In this document: positions 54,401-62,985 of the stretch, piece by piece
Layout of the letters: each line of letters opens with the position of its first letter
Numbering within the stretch: the first letter of the stretch is position 1
Source: Flavobacteriales bacterium
Lineage (GTDB): Bacteria > Bacteroidota > Bacteroidia > Flavobacteriales_E > Vicingaceae
Assembly (NCBI GenBank): GCA_026196775.1
Contig: JAPHUD010000020.1
Location: 1 to 64,000 of the forward strand
DNA length: 64,000 nucleotides
Direction: 5' to 3'
Position numbers and translations under genes: made by a program
Notes under the pieces: model-generated
Databases searched by the model: none
What the model saw: only the letters and a program-made list of their open reading frames with translations
What the model was told of the DNA's origin: nothing

Positions 54401-54726
54401 TTGCCATAGAAAGTGGTATGTTCGTTATGATATTTGAGTGCTAACCCCTCATCACAATAATCAATAGCTTTTTTATAATCTTCGCTTTGAATGCTGTAAT
54501 AAGAAAGTGCGATTAATAAATCAGCATATAAGGTGTCGTTTTTATTAATATGTTTTTCAATAAAATCAATTCGTTTTTGATATTGGTCTTCTGGTATTTC
54601 GTTTAATTGTTCTGTGAAAGCGTCTTTTGATAAATATGTTTTTTTAGTTTGAGACTTTGAAATTGTTGAAGATAAAATTAAAACAGTTAAAAGAATTTTC
54701 CCTAATAGTGTTGATAGATTTTTCAT
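51427..54726 (-). CDS. Large exported TPR and YwqK/MORN-like repeat protein
   Basis: A 1099-residue protein with a signal peptide (MKNLSTLLGKILLTVLILSS), TPR-like helices (~60-210; KIHYVKALAYEGKKNYKEAIKYNQLAIKLSP) and then about 28 repeats of roughly 23 residues from ~390 to the end. Typical units read GEWTFYYPNKQINELAFFKG or GVWKWYYPDGKLSYEGKYY, the YwqK/MORN-like pattern. The family label 'YwqK antitoxin' in databases does not imply a toxin here. The ATG at 54726 gives a proper signal peptide; an upstream start at 54840 does not. It is coupled by a TAATG overlap to the transglutaminase gene. Confidence 0.83.
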   Translation of the reverse strand: MKNLSTLLGKILLTVLILSSTISKSQTKKTYLSKDAFTEQLNEIPEDQYQKRIDFIEKHINKNDTLYADLLIALSYYSIQSEDYKKAIDYCDEGLALKYHNEHTTFYGNKASALLELKKYDEMLAVADKALKSFPKSGKIHYVKALAYEGKKNYKEAIKYNQLAIKLSPFNATYHYKLGEFSYRADMVTQAAMCYSMYLILDPDGENAITVLSALNTILTSKNETERINIDNFDDAKAFEQLDKLVKNYVALNKKYKSPSKIDLPYVKQTHLILNSLKDLPKTDAFWGKYYIPFFKQIIDNGMFEDFIYTISFSISDESKYKSIVLKNKQNVIDFVGNYFAVWNKIISEEKLDNGEIEKYYYQNNDYVNAIGKMKGDNMIGIWKTYNKQGALFSEGAVDDDNKKTGEWTFYYPNKQINELAFFKGGNLEGEYKYYYENGVLGGISNYKEGKIVGEYTNYNKKGATTETGTYNNENIITNQNFYYDIGKDFLNYKVTYKDGKIEGLVKVLYEDGSIKSEIMFKDGTRNGQEKEYYKSGKLQAEYTNTNNLMNGDYVSYYENGKINSKGKYKDGILIGNWVYYNKYGEKTEEIFYDEKGKKTGLYKQYDIDGILFNEIDYKNGNPIAYRFYDKKGAILKDVKKSKGSFLYEGFYADGVNSSKGNYLLEDGKDGKWEYFDKNGNLDAIEHFNKGKLVEDEIYYYYNGAIKTKMSYNNDSLSGYYANYYINGNINIQGWYEKNNRVGEWNYYYTDTTLKEKYYYIDGQLNGKQYYYSPKGKVYMIQDFHLGKILTTTLYDTLQNVYQVINEDTTGENIIGKQFFPNGKIKKETAYKYDISHGPFTNYYQNGKVQSTGQYINNKREGVWKWYYPDGKLSYEGKYYQDEKHGEWKDYDDDENLSSKKNYDNGLLEGESFYYSPSGNITQKENYRNGELHGEKTFYDEYNNLQLIRHYWNGKLTGYSYLGKDGKEIPEIKLENETGEIIAYYKNGQISRKMKFDKGIFIDDYEEYYHNGQLKEKESYENGERQGEVKSYYESGKLKSVRYYELGNSHNLFTEYYENQKIKKITSYFDGEYNGWTKKYTPSGDLLYQIYYINNYLIY

Positions 54727-54876
54727 AGTACTTATGGTTGTTGAATAAATAAAACGCTTGCAAGTTATAAAAATATATATATTGTGAGAAACTATTCTAC
54801 AAAAAAAACAGGAATAAATAGTTGTTATTATGTTTTTCAAACATTGATAACAAGTTATTGTTTGAATTTCAAATAA

Positions 54877-56466
54877 TTAAAGCCTAATATTCCAAATGAT
54901 TTCATTATCCCAATTTGGACGAATTTTTATGGCTTTTTGGTAATGAATTACTGTTTCGGGTTGTTGGGTTTTTAAATAACTACCTGTATCCCATTTTTTA
55001 TTATCATTTTCATCAACAATTAAATGCAAATCATAATCGCCCGGGGTTAAAAAAGTGTAATTAATATTTTGACTGTTGCTTATGTATTTTTCATCAATAA
55101 TTTTGTTGTTTCTAAGCAATTGCAAAATATAAGGGGTTTTAAAATTTACATCTATTTTCAATATAATATTACCGTAGTCAGATTCTTTTTTAGTTTTAAA
55201 ACTAACAACAACACTATCATTTTTTAACCCCAAAATATCTTGGAAAGTTTCCGGAAGGATTTGTAAAACATAATCTGTATTTTCTTTAAAAGGGTAACTT
55301 ATTTCATAATTCCGGGTATTATTATGCTGGTTAATTTCAAATTTAACAGGAACAGAATCTTCTAACAAGGTAATGTTTTCTTGATTAAAAGTATTTATTG
55401 GACGAGGAGTAGATAGGAGGATATTTTTATTCAAATCGAAAATAGGAGTTATATTAGTTTTAATATTAATTAGCGTATCTTTAAATTTTGATTGTTCAAT
55501 AAAAGTTACAGCAGAGGTATCTATTGTTTTTTTGCCTTCGCTAACATAATATTTCACCTCTTTAAAATTTCCCACACCTAATAACCAGTGGGTTATAGTG
55601 TCATTAGTAGGGTTTCTTTCTTCAATATACCATCTAATTTTTTCTTTAATATTGGTTGTAATTAATACATTTTCGGAAGGCTGATTAAGGTAAAAAACAA
55701 CTTTACCAAATTCTTTGTGTTCTACTTTTTTAACATACTGATTATCTTGTTCTTCTTCAAAAAGAAACAATTGTTGTTTTGATAAGTTACTATCTAAGTT
55801 GATGGTGTTTTCAAAAAAAGCAATTTGTTCGTTGGGCAAATCGTAAATATAGTTGCTATTAATGTCTTCTAAAGCAAATACTTTGTATGTTCCTTTTGCA
55901 ATGTTAGAAACGGAAAAATTGCCTTCTTTATCGGTAATGGCAACATATTTAGGTTTCTTTAAATAAGGAACAGAATCATCTAAATTTTGATAAAGCATTA
56001 CATATACTTTTTCTTTTGGTTTTAGGTCTTGGGCAAAAAGTACATTACCAGAAAATGATAAAGAATCTAAATAGTCACCCGTAGAAAAAACATATTTATA
56101 ATTAGGGATAGGATTATTTTCTGTGATATCAATAATAGCATTTCCAAAATTGATGCTATAAGTAGTATTGGGAGTAAGCTCTTCTGTTAATTTAATAATT
56201 AATTTTTTGCCTTTTATAGTAACTTCCGGCTGTTTTTCCATTACAGGAGAAACTATCAGCTGTTGCTGAAGGTTTTGAAGCCTGATAAACTCATCAAACT
56301 CAATGGTAATGTTCTTTGTAGCAAAGTTGATACTTTTATTTTCGGGAGTACTTTTTAGTTCTTTAGGAGGAGTTTCATCTTTATCTCCACCAGTAAGCGG
56401 AACTACCTGAGCACAACCATAAATTAATAAGGCAAAAACGAGGTATATGAACCCTTTTAATCTCAT
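54877..56466 (-). CDS. Ig-like (Big_5) domain lipoprotein
   Basis: A 529-residue protein with a lipobox (LLIYGC, Cys 18) and TGGDKDETPPKELKSTPENKSINF leading into an Ig-like Big_5 domain (~30-130; ITIEFDEFIRLQNLQQQLIVSPV, KLTEELTPNTTYSINFG). A carboxypeptidase-regulatory-like segment (YVAITDKEGNFSVSNIAKGTYKVFALEDINSN) and further β-rich sequence follow. This is a common Bacteroidetes outer-membrane lipoprotein type of unknown function. Its start overlaps the stop of the fRMsr gene by 4 bp. Confidence 0.85.
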   Translation of the reverse strand: MRLKGFIYLVFALLIYGCAQVVPLTGGDKDETPPKELKSTPENKSINFATKNITIEFDEFIRLQNLQQQLIVSPVMEKQPEVTIKGKKLIIKLTEELTPNTTYSINFGNAIIDITENNPIPNYKYVFSTGDYLDSLSFSGNVLFAQDLKPKEKVYVMLYQNLDDSVPYLKKPKYVAITDKEGNFSVSNIAKGTYKVFALEDINSNYIYDLPNEQIAFFENTINLDSNLSKQQLFLFEEEQDNQYVKKVEHKEFGKVVFYLNQPSENVLITTNIKEKIRWYIEERNPTNDTITHWLLGVGNFKEVKYYVSEGKKTIDTSAVTFIEQSKFKDTLINIKTNITPIFDLNKNILLSTPRPINTFNQENITLLEDSVPVKFEINQHNNTRNYEISYPFKENTDYVLQILPETFQDILGLKNDSVVVSFKTKKESDYGNIILKIDVNFKTPYILQLLRNNKIIDEKYISNSQNINYTFLTPGDYDLHLIVDENDNKKWDTGSYLKTQQPETVIHYQKAIKIRPNWDNEIIWNIRL

Positions 56467-56948
56467 GCAAAATCGGAAATTAAATTAGCTATTTTGTTGA
56501 GGTAAATTTCATCTGTTTGGTCGAAGTCTGCTAATTTTTCGCTGTCTACATCAATTACCATTATTACTTCCTTATTTTTATTGAAAACCGGTATCACAAT
56601 TTCCGATTTAGATAAAGAACTACAAGCAATATGTCCAGGAAATTCATCTACATTGGGAACAATTAATGTGTTGGCTTGTTGCCATGCTGCACCACAAACA
56701 CCTTTGCCTTTTTTAATTCTTGTACAAGCAACGGGTCCTTGAAAAGGGCCTAATACCAATTCATCATTTTTTACCATATAAACTCCCACCCACCAAAAAT
56801 GAAAGGTTTGTTTTAAAGCAGCCATCAGGTTAGCTAAATTAGCCATAACATCTGTTTCCCCACTTGTTAGTGCAGCCAACTGAGGAAGTAAGTTTTGATA
56901 TTTCTCCTCTTTACTAAGTTGTTGGTTAATGATGAGTTCTTCTGCCAT
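56463..56948 (-). CDS. msrC: Free methionine-(R)-sulfoxide reductase (GAF domain)
   Basis: A 161-residue single GAF-domain protein with the fRMsr signatures FHFWWVGVYMV, LGPFQGPVACTRIKKGKGVCGAAW and HIACSSLSKSEIVIPVF. It supplies the three conserved cysteines (two in the ACTRI...GVCG segment, one in IACSS). It reduces free methionine-R-sulfoxide in the cytoplasm using thioredoxin. The start is the ATG at 56948, because the upstream alternative at 56957 lies inside the -7 box. It overlaps the Ig-like lipoprotein gene by 4 bp. Confidence 0.92.
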   Translation of the reverse strand: MAEELIINQQLSKEEKYQNLLPQLAALTSGETDVMANLANLMAALKQTFHFWWVGVYMVKNDELVLGPFQGPVACTRIKKGKGVCGAAWQQANTLIVPNVDEFPGHIACSSLSKSEIVIPVFNKNKEVIMVIDVDSEKLADFDQTDEIYLNKIANLISDFA

Positions 56949-56954
56949 AGAAAG

Positions 56955-56962
56955 CAAAAGTA
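56955..56962 (-). promoter_or_regulatory. -7 box of msrC
   Basis: On the minus strand TACTTTTG, ending 6 nt before the ATG at 56948. It predicts a near-leaderless mRNA and decides the start codon. No -33 TTG at the usual distance. Confidence 0.45.
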
Positions 56963-57009
56963 GGAATAATTAGGTTTTGATAAGGAGGATTGGAAAAGTA
57001 AAAGCTTAA

Positions 57010-58338
57010 TTATTTTTTAAACTCTTTTTCTTCTTTTAAAGTTCCATCTTCATTGTAATAATACCATTTGCCAACATTTTTTCTATTTTGGCGATATCCT
57101 TTTGCACTTACATTTGGAGTGTTTTCATGGTAAAATATGTTGTAAGATTTATCAGAAAGTTCAGAAATTTCACATAAATTCGAAAATCTATTATATTCAC
57201 TTAATGAATGATTGATGGTTTTTAATTTAATCTTCATAAGATGTCTTTTATTTCCATTGTCATAAAAAGTTAAAACACTACGAGAACTATCTATATAGTT
57301 GATAGTGATATCAAAATGTCCGTCATTAGACTTTAAGCTATCTATTTTCCCTTCATTGAAATACGCAAATCCGCCCCTAAAGCCAAAACAACCACCTTTA
57401 ACTAGATATTTTCCATCCAAATAATTTGAGTTATTGTCTGTATAAACATTCCTTATACTATCGAATTGAATATTTTTCAAAACTTTAGTTCCATTTTCTG
57501 CCCATTCATCAACAATAATAGATTGTCCATTTTCATAAAATCCAACCTCTCTTATATTCCCGTTTTTATGATAAAACATAAAAGGACCTCTTGCTATATC
57601 ATCAACATAATATTCAACAGAAGCTATTTTTTTAGGATATTTAAAGTATTGAATGTACAAGCCATTTTTCTTATTATTATAATACTCCATAGTTGTTGTG
57701 TTAGAATTATAAGTAGATGTATCGTTATGAAAATAAACATAACCATGAATGGGTTCTCCATCAATTCTCACTGTTCTCTTTCCTTCAAAATTTAAAAGTT
57801 CACAATCCAAACTAATCTTTATAAACTTAACTCCTAATAAAAACCGAATTTCTTCTGGTTTTTCATAGTTTGTATCAATAGGCAATGATATTGAAAAGTG
57901 GTAATATTCATTTTCAAAATTTCTATCAAATTCAACAACAACATACTGAAGTTTATGTTCTTCGAAAGTATATTTTGGAAGATTTTTATTAAGTGCCATA
58001 TCTTGTTGAAACTGTTTGTCATATTTTAGTTTTTCATTATTTAGAAGATTCATACATTTTTTTGGAATGGAAATTAACCCAACCTCTTTATAGGTTCTTT
58101 TCCAAAAACCAGCACTATCAATTGTAACATGGTATTCAATACTATCCATCAAAAAAGAAAAGTTGTAATATCGACCTTGCATATCAGACCAAGCTGTTTT
58201 TATCTCACAATCACAACACATTTTGCTTAAAGTGTTACCAACGTGGTCTGGTATTTTTAAATCTGCAATTCTATGTTGGGCTACAGAACTTAAGTGTAGC
58301 ATTAATAAAATGAATATTGAAAGTGATATATTTTTCAT
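57010..58338 (-). CDS. Exported YwqK/MORN-like repeat protein
   Basis: A 442-residue protein with a signal peptide (MKNISLSIFILLMLHLSSVAQ). A ~180-residue N-terminal domain with a TonB-CTD-like outline (CCDCEIKTAW near residue 41) leads into YwqK-type repeats: MEYYNNKKNGLYIQYFKYPK, GPFMFYHKNGNIREVGFYENG, and at the end KNVGKWYYYNEDGTLKEEKEF. It is a shorter relative of the 51427-54726 protein. It lies 24 nt downstream of the nuclease-like gene and 52 nt upstream of the msrC ORF region. Function unknown. Confidence 0.7.
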   Translation of the reverse strand: MKNISLSIFILLMLHLSSVAQHRIADLKIPDHVGNTLSKMCCDCEIKTAWSDMQGRYYNFSFLMDSIEYHVTIDSAGFWKRTYKEVGLISIPKKCMNLLNNEKLKYDKQFQQDMALNKNLPKYTFEEHKLQYVVVEFDRNFENEYYHFSISLPIDTNYEKPEEIRFLLGVKFIKISLDCELLNFEGKRTVRIDGEPIHGYVYFHNDTSTYNSNTTTMEYYNNKKNGLYIQYFKYPKKIASVEYYVDDIARGPFMFYHKNGNIREVGFYENGQSIIVDEWAENGTKVLKNIQFDSIRNVYTDNNSNYLDGKYLVKGGCFGFRGGFAYFNEGKIDSLKSNDGHFDITINYIDSSRSVLTFYDNGNKRHLMKIKLKTINHSLSEYNRFSNLCEISELSDKSYNIFYHENTPNVSAKGYRQNRKNVGKWYYYNEDGTLKEEKEFKK

Positions 58339-58362
58339 AAATAGAGAGTAGCAATAATACTT

Positions 58363-59103
58363 TTATATAATACTTGAATAAGAAGTCTGAATGATTTGTG
58401 TTTTAACTTTCTTAAATTTCAATCTAGAATTTAATGGATCAAAAACATATTCATGCATGGGTTTCTCTTTAAAGTTTTTTACAATAAACAAGCAATATTG
58501 TGATTTCATCATTTTTGCGGTTTCAAATTCTTTTTCAGTCATTTGAATATTTCCTTTAGCCTCTCTTAATCCCTTTACTTCAATGCAATAAAAATCAGAC
58601 ATGAAACTAAGTTTAAAGTCAAATCCGCATCCCAATAACGTGGTATCTGTCAGATTAAAAGACTTAAAAACATCTATCTTGTTGTATTCTATCTTAAAAT
58701 ATTCTTCAGCAGCTTTTCCTGTTAGTAATCTTTTTGCAAAACTTTCTTCGGATGATGATTTGGTTTGTTGTAATTTCAAGATAAAATTTTCTATTTCATA
58801 ATTGTCAATAAAAAAAGATTTTATCAGGTCAGAAAACGTAGTAAAATCTAAATCTTTAAACGAATTATATAGTTTATAGCAGTTATCTCTCATTGGTCTT
58901 TTGTGCCACCCCTTTCTTTTATTTGGGAAATATGGGTCAAATTCATCTCTGTAATTTTTAATGGATGATGGTTTAATGGATAGAGAAATTCCTAACACGT
59001 TAAATGCTTCGTTGAAAGAATTAAAATCAAGTATTTTTAATGCCTCTTCATTGTATTTTGAAAGAAATAATCCAGTTAATATCGCTTTTGTTTTTTTATT
59101 CAT
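58363..59103 (-). CDS. DUF3883-like PD-(D/E)XK nuclease domain protein
   Basis: A 246-residue protein without a signal peptide. The N-terminal ~95 residues contain LGISLSIKPSSIKNYRDEFD and NKRKGWHKRPMRDNC, a basic helical module that may bind DNA. The C-terminal half fits DUF3883/'NO VEIN' nuclease-like domains: GKAAEEYF (E133/E134), GCGFDFKLSF (D162), CIEVKG (E175, K177) and IQMTEKEFETAKMMKSQYCLFIV. The D...ExK set is that of PD-(D/E)XK enzymes. No methyltransferase, helicase or toxin gene is adjacent. Restriction or other defence roles are possible but unproven. Confidence 0.65.
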   Translation of the reverse strand: MNKKTKAILTGLFLSKYNEEALKILDFNSFNEAFNVLGISLSIKPSSIKNYRDEFDPYFPNKRKGWHKRPMRDNCYKLYNSFKDLDFTTFSDLIKSFFIDNYEIENFILKLQQTKSSSEESFAKRLLTGKAAEEYFKIEYNKIDVFKSFNLTDTTLLGCGFDFKLSFMSDFYCIEVKGLREAKGNIQMTEKEFETAKMMKSQYCLFIVKNFKEKPMHEYVFDPLNSRLKFKKVKTQIIQTSYSSII

Positions 59104-59143
59104 TTACCAAAGAAATTTATTTAAAATAGTAAAATGGCATCTC

Positions 59144-59151
59144 CAAAGATA
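59144..59151 (-). promoter_or_regulatory. -7 box of the DUF3883-like gene
   Basis: On the minus strand TATCTTTG, about 40 nt before the ATG at 59103. No -33 box at the right distance. Confidence 0.4.
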
Positions 59152-59203
59152 ACACATTTTTACAACTCTTTTTAGTGACATTTTCTCTAACGCCAACATT
59201 TAG

Positions 59204-59211
59204 TAAGTTTG
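59204..59211 (+). promoter_or_regulatory. -7 box of the MscS-like gene, decides its start
   Basis: TAAGTTTG, 14 nt before the ATG at 59226. It excludes an in-frame GTG at 59175. Confidence 0.45.
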
Positions 59212-59225
59212 CAAAAAATTTAATT

Positions 59226-60497
59226 ATGGAGACAAAAGCTTTAACCAGATTTTTTTACAGATTATTAAAAGACCAAACAGATATTTCTGAAACAATGGCA
59301 ATTTACGCTAATGTGTTCATTAACTTTATCTTACTTTTGGTCTTAGGATATATTCTTTATAAACTACTAAGAGGGTTTTCAGAAAAAATTGTACATAACT
59401 TAGCATCAAAATCAAAAACCAAATTTGATGATTTTTTAGTTGAAAATAAAACCTTTTTACACCTTGCTAATTTAATTACTCTTTATATTATTTCTGCCTT
59501 TGTCCCTGATATTTTAATTGACTTTCCGCATTTAGAAAAATATGCTGAAATGTTGGTTAGTGTGTTGGTTGTAGTGATGAGCATTTGGCTGATAAGAAGT
59601 ATTTTATCTACTTTTAAAGATTTTCTTAAAACGATTAATGCTTTTAAAGACAAACCCATTGAGAGCTACATCCAAGTATTTATGATTATTACTTGGTTGT
59701 TTGGGTTTATCATTATTTTCTCCATCATTACGGGCAAACCATTTTTACACTTCCTAACTGCTTTAGGGGCTTTATCAGCAGTATTGTTGTTAATTTTTAA
59801 AGATACTATTTTAGGTTTTGTAGCCAGTATTCAGGTAAGTGTAAACGATACAGTAAGAATTGGCGATTGGATTTCTATGGAAAAATATGGAGCTGATGGA
59901 GATGTGTATGAAATCAATCTTTCTACTGTGAAAGTGAGAAATTTTGATAATACTATTACTACTATTCCTACCTATTATTTAATTTCTGATTCTTTTAAAA
60001 ACTGGCGTGGTATGAGCATGTCGGATGGTAGAAGAATTAAACGTGCTGTCATTATTAAATCTACCAGCATTAAATTTTTAACCAAAGAAGAAATAGCCGA
60101 TTTTAAAAAAATACAATTGGTTGCTGATTATATTGACCATCGTCAGACTGATATTGACAAACACAACGAGCAGAACAACATTGATAAAACTGTTTTGTTG
60201 AATGGTAGAAATATGACTAATTTTGGCTTGTTTAGAAAATATGTTGATTCGTATTTACATCAGCATCCAGCAATTAATAAGGAAATGATGATAATGACAC
60301 GTCAGTTGGCACCAACACCAACAGGTATTCCTATAGAAGTGTATGCTTTTAGTAAAGATAAAGCTTGGGCAAATTATGAGCACATTATGGCAGATATTTT
60401 TGACCATATTTTGGCAGCAGTTCCTTATTTTCAACTAGAAGTTTTTGAATATCCTACTGGTAAGGATTTTGTTGATATAATGGAAAAGAAAAAGTAA
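59226..60497 (+). CDS. Mechanosensitive ion channel (MscS family)
   Basis: A 423-residue protein with five hydrophobic helices in the first ~200 residues. The MscS pore helix and β-domain follow: FLTALGALSAVLLLIFKDTILGFVASIQVSVNDTVRIGDWISM, then GDVYEINLSTVKVRNFDNTITTIPTYYL. The C-terminal part has a long cytoplasmic insertion (DHRQTDIDKHNEQNNIDK). This resembles the YbdG-type group, which protects against mild hypoosmotic shock. It is transcribed alone. Confidence 0.92.
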   Translation: METKALTRFFYRLLKDQTDISETMAIYANVFINFILLLVLGYILYKLLRGFSEKIVHNLASKSKTKFDDFLVENKTFLHLANLITLYIISAFVPDILIDFPHLEKYAEMLVSVLVVVMSIWLIRSILSTFKDFLKTINAFKDKPIESYIQVFMIITWLFGFIIIFSIITGKPFLHFLTALGALSAVLLLIFKDTILGFVASIQVSVNDTVRIGDWISMEKYGADGDVYEINLSTVKVRNFDNTITTIPTYYLISDSFKNWRGMSMSDGRRIKRAVIIKSTSIKFLTKEEIADFKKIQLVADYIDHRQTDIDKHNEQNNIDKTVLLNGRNMTNFGLFRKYVDSYLHQHPAINKEMMIMTRQLAPTPTGIPIEVYAFSKDKAWANYEHIMADIFDHILAAVPYFQLEVFEYPTGKDFVDIMEKKK

Positions 60498-60595
60498 GTG
60501 ATTCAAAACATGCTGCAATCACAAAATTTTAAAAGAATTGCTGCCTTTTTAGTATAATTTCTTACTTTTATCCTACCTAACAAAAACTATAAATT

Positions 60596-61135
60596 ATGGC
60601 TGTTCAACTTCCTTTTAATTTTAATCAATGGATTGAAGAAAATAAAGACAAACTAAAGCCACCAGTAGGCAATAAAAATATGTATCCATTAGGAAAGGAT
60701 TTTATTGTTATGGTGGTAGGTGGACCAAATGCCAGAAAAGATTTTCATTATAACGAAACAGAAGAGTTGTTTTATCAACTAAAAGGGGATATTGAAGTAA
60801 CCATACAAGATGAAGGGAAAGCAGTAAAAGTTCCTATAAAAGAAGGTGATATGTTTTTACTGCCAGCTAAAGTACCTCATTCTCCTGTTCGTTCGGAAGG
60901 GTCTATAGGATTGGTGATTGAAAGAGTAAGGAAAGGAACTGATTACAAGGACGGTTTAATGTGGTTTTGCGAAAAATGTAACAACAAACTTTACGAAAAA
61001 TACTTTCCATTAACCAATATAGAAAACGACTTTTTACCTGTTTTTAAAGAATATTACGCTTCTGAAGTATTAAGAACTTGCAACAGTTGTGGACATGTTA
61101 TGGAAGCCGATAGCCGCTTTGTTGAAAAAAAGTAA
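60596..61135 (+). CDS. nbaC: 3-hydroxyanthranilate 3,4-dioxygenase
   Basis: A 179-residue cupin protein with iron ligands H51, E57 and H95 (FHYNETEELFYQ; KVPHSP), in the same positions as characterised bacterial enzymes. The C-terminal rubredoxin-like iron site CEKC ... CNSC is intact. It opens the ring of 3-hydroxyanthranilate, leading to quinolinate and NAD or to full degradation of tryptophan. No other kynurenine pathway gene is in the window. Confidence 0.95.
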   Translation: MAVQLPFNFNQWIEENKDKLKPPVGNKNMYPLGKDFIVMVVGGPNARKDFHYNETEELFYQLKGDIEVTIQDEGKAVKVPIKEGDMFLLPAKVPHSPVRSEGSIGLVIERVRKGTDYKDGLMWFCEKCNNKLYEKYFPLTNIENDFLPVFKEYYASEVLRTCNSCGHVMEADSRFVEKK

Positions 61136-61176
61136 GTCTTTTCGTCACTAAAATTTACAAGAACACTTTGTTTATT

Positions 61177-61184
61177 TACCTTTG
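61177..61184 (+). promoter_or_regulatory. -7 box of the M61 peptidase gene
   Basis: TACCTTTG, 25 nt before the ATG at 61210; no matching -33 box. Confidence 0.45.
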
Positions 61185-61209
61185 TGGGAAACCAAAATTG
61201 AGGTAACTA

Positions 61210-62925
61210 ATGAAGTACATTGTATCGTATCAACAGGCAGCAAATCATTTTATAGATATCGAGTTTATTGTTGAAAATTCACAACAACAACAAGAGGAGC
61301 TAATTGTTCAATTACCTGCTTGGCGCCCTGGCAGGTATGAGTTGGGTAACTTTGCTAAAAACATCCAGAAATGGCAAGCTTTTAACGAAAAAGGTAAATC
61401 ACTTAATTTTGAAAAAGCTGCTAAAGACACTTGGAAAGTGTTTACCAACAAAGCCAAACAAGTTCACATCAAGTATAATTATTATGCCAACGAAATTAAT
61501 GCGGGTTCATCTTATTTGGATGAAAACCAACTCTATATCAATGGTATAAATTGTTTTTTATATGTTCCCGAACTAATAAATACACCTTGTAAGTTAGAAC
61601 TTAAAATACCTAAAGATTATCAAGTAGCCATCGGACTAAAGTCCAAATTAAAACACCAATTTGAAGCAAAAGATTTTCATGAATTGGTTGATTGTCCTTT
61701 TATTGCCAGCAATTCCTTAAAACACCATACTTTTGAAGAAAGCAAGGTGCTTTTTCATTTATGGTTTCAAGGTGAGTGTAAGCCCGATTTTAAAAAGTTG
61801 GAAAACGATTTCAAAAAATTCTGTAAAAAGCAAATTAAAGATTTCGGCAGTTTTCCAGTTAACGAGTACCATTTTTTATTTCAAATACTTACTTATAAAA
61901 CCTACCATGGTGTAGAACATAGTAACTCAACTGTAATTTCTTTAGGCCCATCTTATGAAATAATGGACGAAAAAGGTTGGTATAATGAGTTGTTAGGCGT
62001 AAGTTCTCATGAACTTTACCATACATGGAATGTAAAACAAATTCGACCGATAGAAATGTATCCTTACGATTATACCAAAGAAAATTATACAGTTTTAGGT
62101 TATTTGGATGAAGGTGTTACCACTTATTTTGGTGATAAATATTTGTTTACTTCAGGCGTTTTTGATTGGACACAATATAAAAGTACATTTGATAAATTGC
62201 TAGAAAGACACTATACTAATTTTGGTGTAGAGAATTTATCAGTAGCATCATCATCTTTCGATACTTGGTTAGATGGTTATGTAAGAGGCATTCCTAATAG
62301 AAAAGGTTCTATTTATACCGAAGGGGCGTTGGTGGCTTTTATTACTGATGTTTTTATCATGAAAAATACCAGCAACAAAAAAGGATTAAAAGATGTGATG
62401 AAACTCCTTTATACCGATTTTGCTAAAAAAGGCAAAGGTGTAAGCGATGCTAATTACAAAGCTGTTGTTGAGAAAGTAGCAGGAGCATTTTACAATAAAA
62501 TTTATACGGAATTAATTCACGGAACAGCAGCTTTTACGCCTTGGCTTAAAGATGCGGTTAGTTATATTGGTTGTGAATTAAAAATAACACCTTCCAAAAA
62601 TTATAATGAAGCAAAATTTGGCTTTAAAGTACGTTACGAAAATAACAGTTGCATTGTTGACAATGTTGTTCCTCAATCTGTAGCAGAAAAAACAGGCGTG
62701 GTTGTAGGCGATGAAATATTAGCCATTAACAATATAAAATTAGCCAACGATTTAGAGCAATGGAGCAATTATTTTGGTGATGATAAACAGACTTTTACTA
62801 TAAAAAGAGCGTTAGGGAAAATTGAAAATATTGATTTAAAGCAAGGTAAGAAGATTTATTTCAACAATTATGAACTGCTTAAACAAAACGAGAAAGGCAC
62901 TAATTTTAAGGAGTGGAGCAAATAA
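61210..62925 (+). CDS. M61 family metallopeptidase with PDZ domain
   Basis: A 571-residue protein with an N-terminal β-domain (VQLPAWRPGRYELGNFAKNI) and a thermolysin-like catalytic domain with HELYH (zinc ligands H267 and H271, catalytic E268) and a probable third ligand E301 in YLDEGVTTYFGD. A PDZ domain follows near the end (VVPQSVAEKTGVVVGDEILAINNIKLAND). This is the M61 glycyl-aminopeptidase layout. No signal peptide is visible at the chosen ATG, so a cytoplasmic location is suggested. Confidence 0.93.
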   Translation: MKYIVSYQQAANHFIDIEFIVENSQQQQEELIVQLPAWRPGRYELGNFAKNIQKWQAFNEKGKSLNFEKAAKDTWKVFTNKAKQVHIKYNYYANEINAGSSYLDENQLYINGINCFLYVPELINTPCKLELKIPKDYQVAIGLKSKLKHQFEAKDFHELVDCPFIASNSLKHHTFEESKVLFHLWFQGECKPDFKKLENDFKKFCKKQIKDFGSFPVNEYHFLFQILTYKTYHGVEHSNSTVISLGPSYEIMDEKGWYNELLGVSSHELYHTWNVKQIRPIEMYPYDYTKENYTVLGYLDEGVTTYFGDKYLFTSGVFDWTQYKSTFDKLLERHYTNFGVENLSVASSSFDTWLDGYVRGIPNRKGSIYTEGALVAFITDVFIMKNTSNKKGLKDVMKLLYTDFAKKGKGVSDANYKAVVEKVAGAFYNKIYTELIHGTAAFTPWLKDAVSYIGCELKITPSKNYNEAKFGFKVRYENNSCIVDNVVPQSVAEKTGVVVGDEILAINNIKLANDLEQWSNYFGDDKQTFTIKRALGKIENIDLKQGKKIYFNNYELLKQNEKGTNFKEWSK

Positions 62926-62985
62926 TAACGATTTAGACCAAGTGCTTTTTTTCATAGATTGTTAATAACATTTTTTAGATAAAAC

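Noticed and set aside
51427-58338. Toxin-antitoxin system suggested by the 'YwqK antitoxin' family label
   Set aside because: Both repeat proteins have signal peptides and are large exported repeat proteins; no toxin gene is adjacent, so the label is not informative here.
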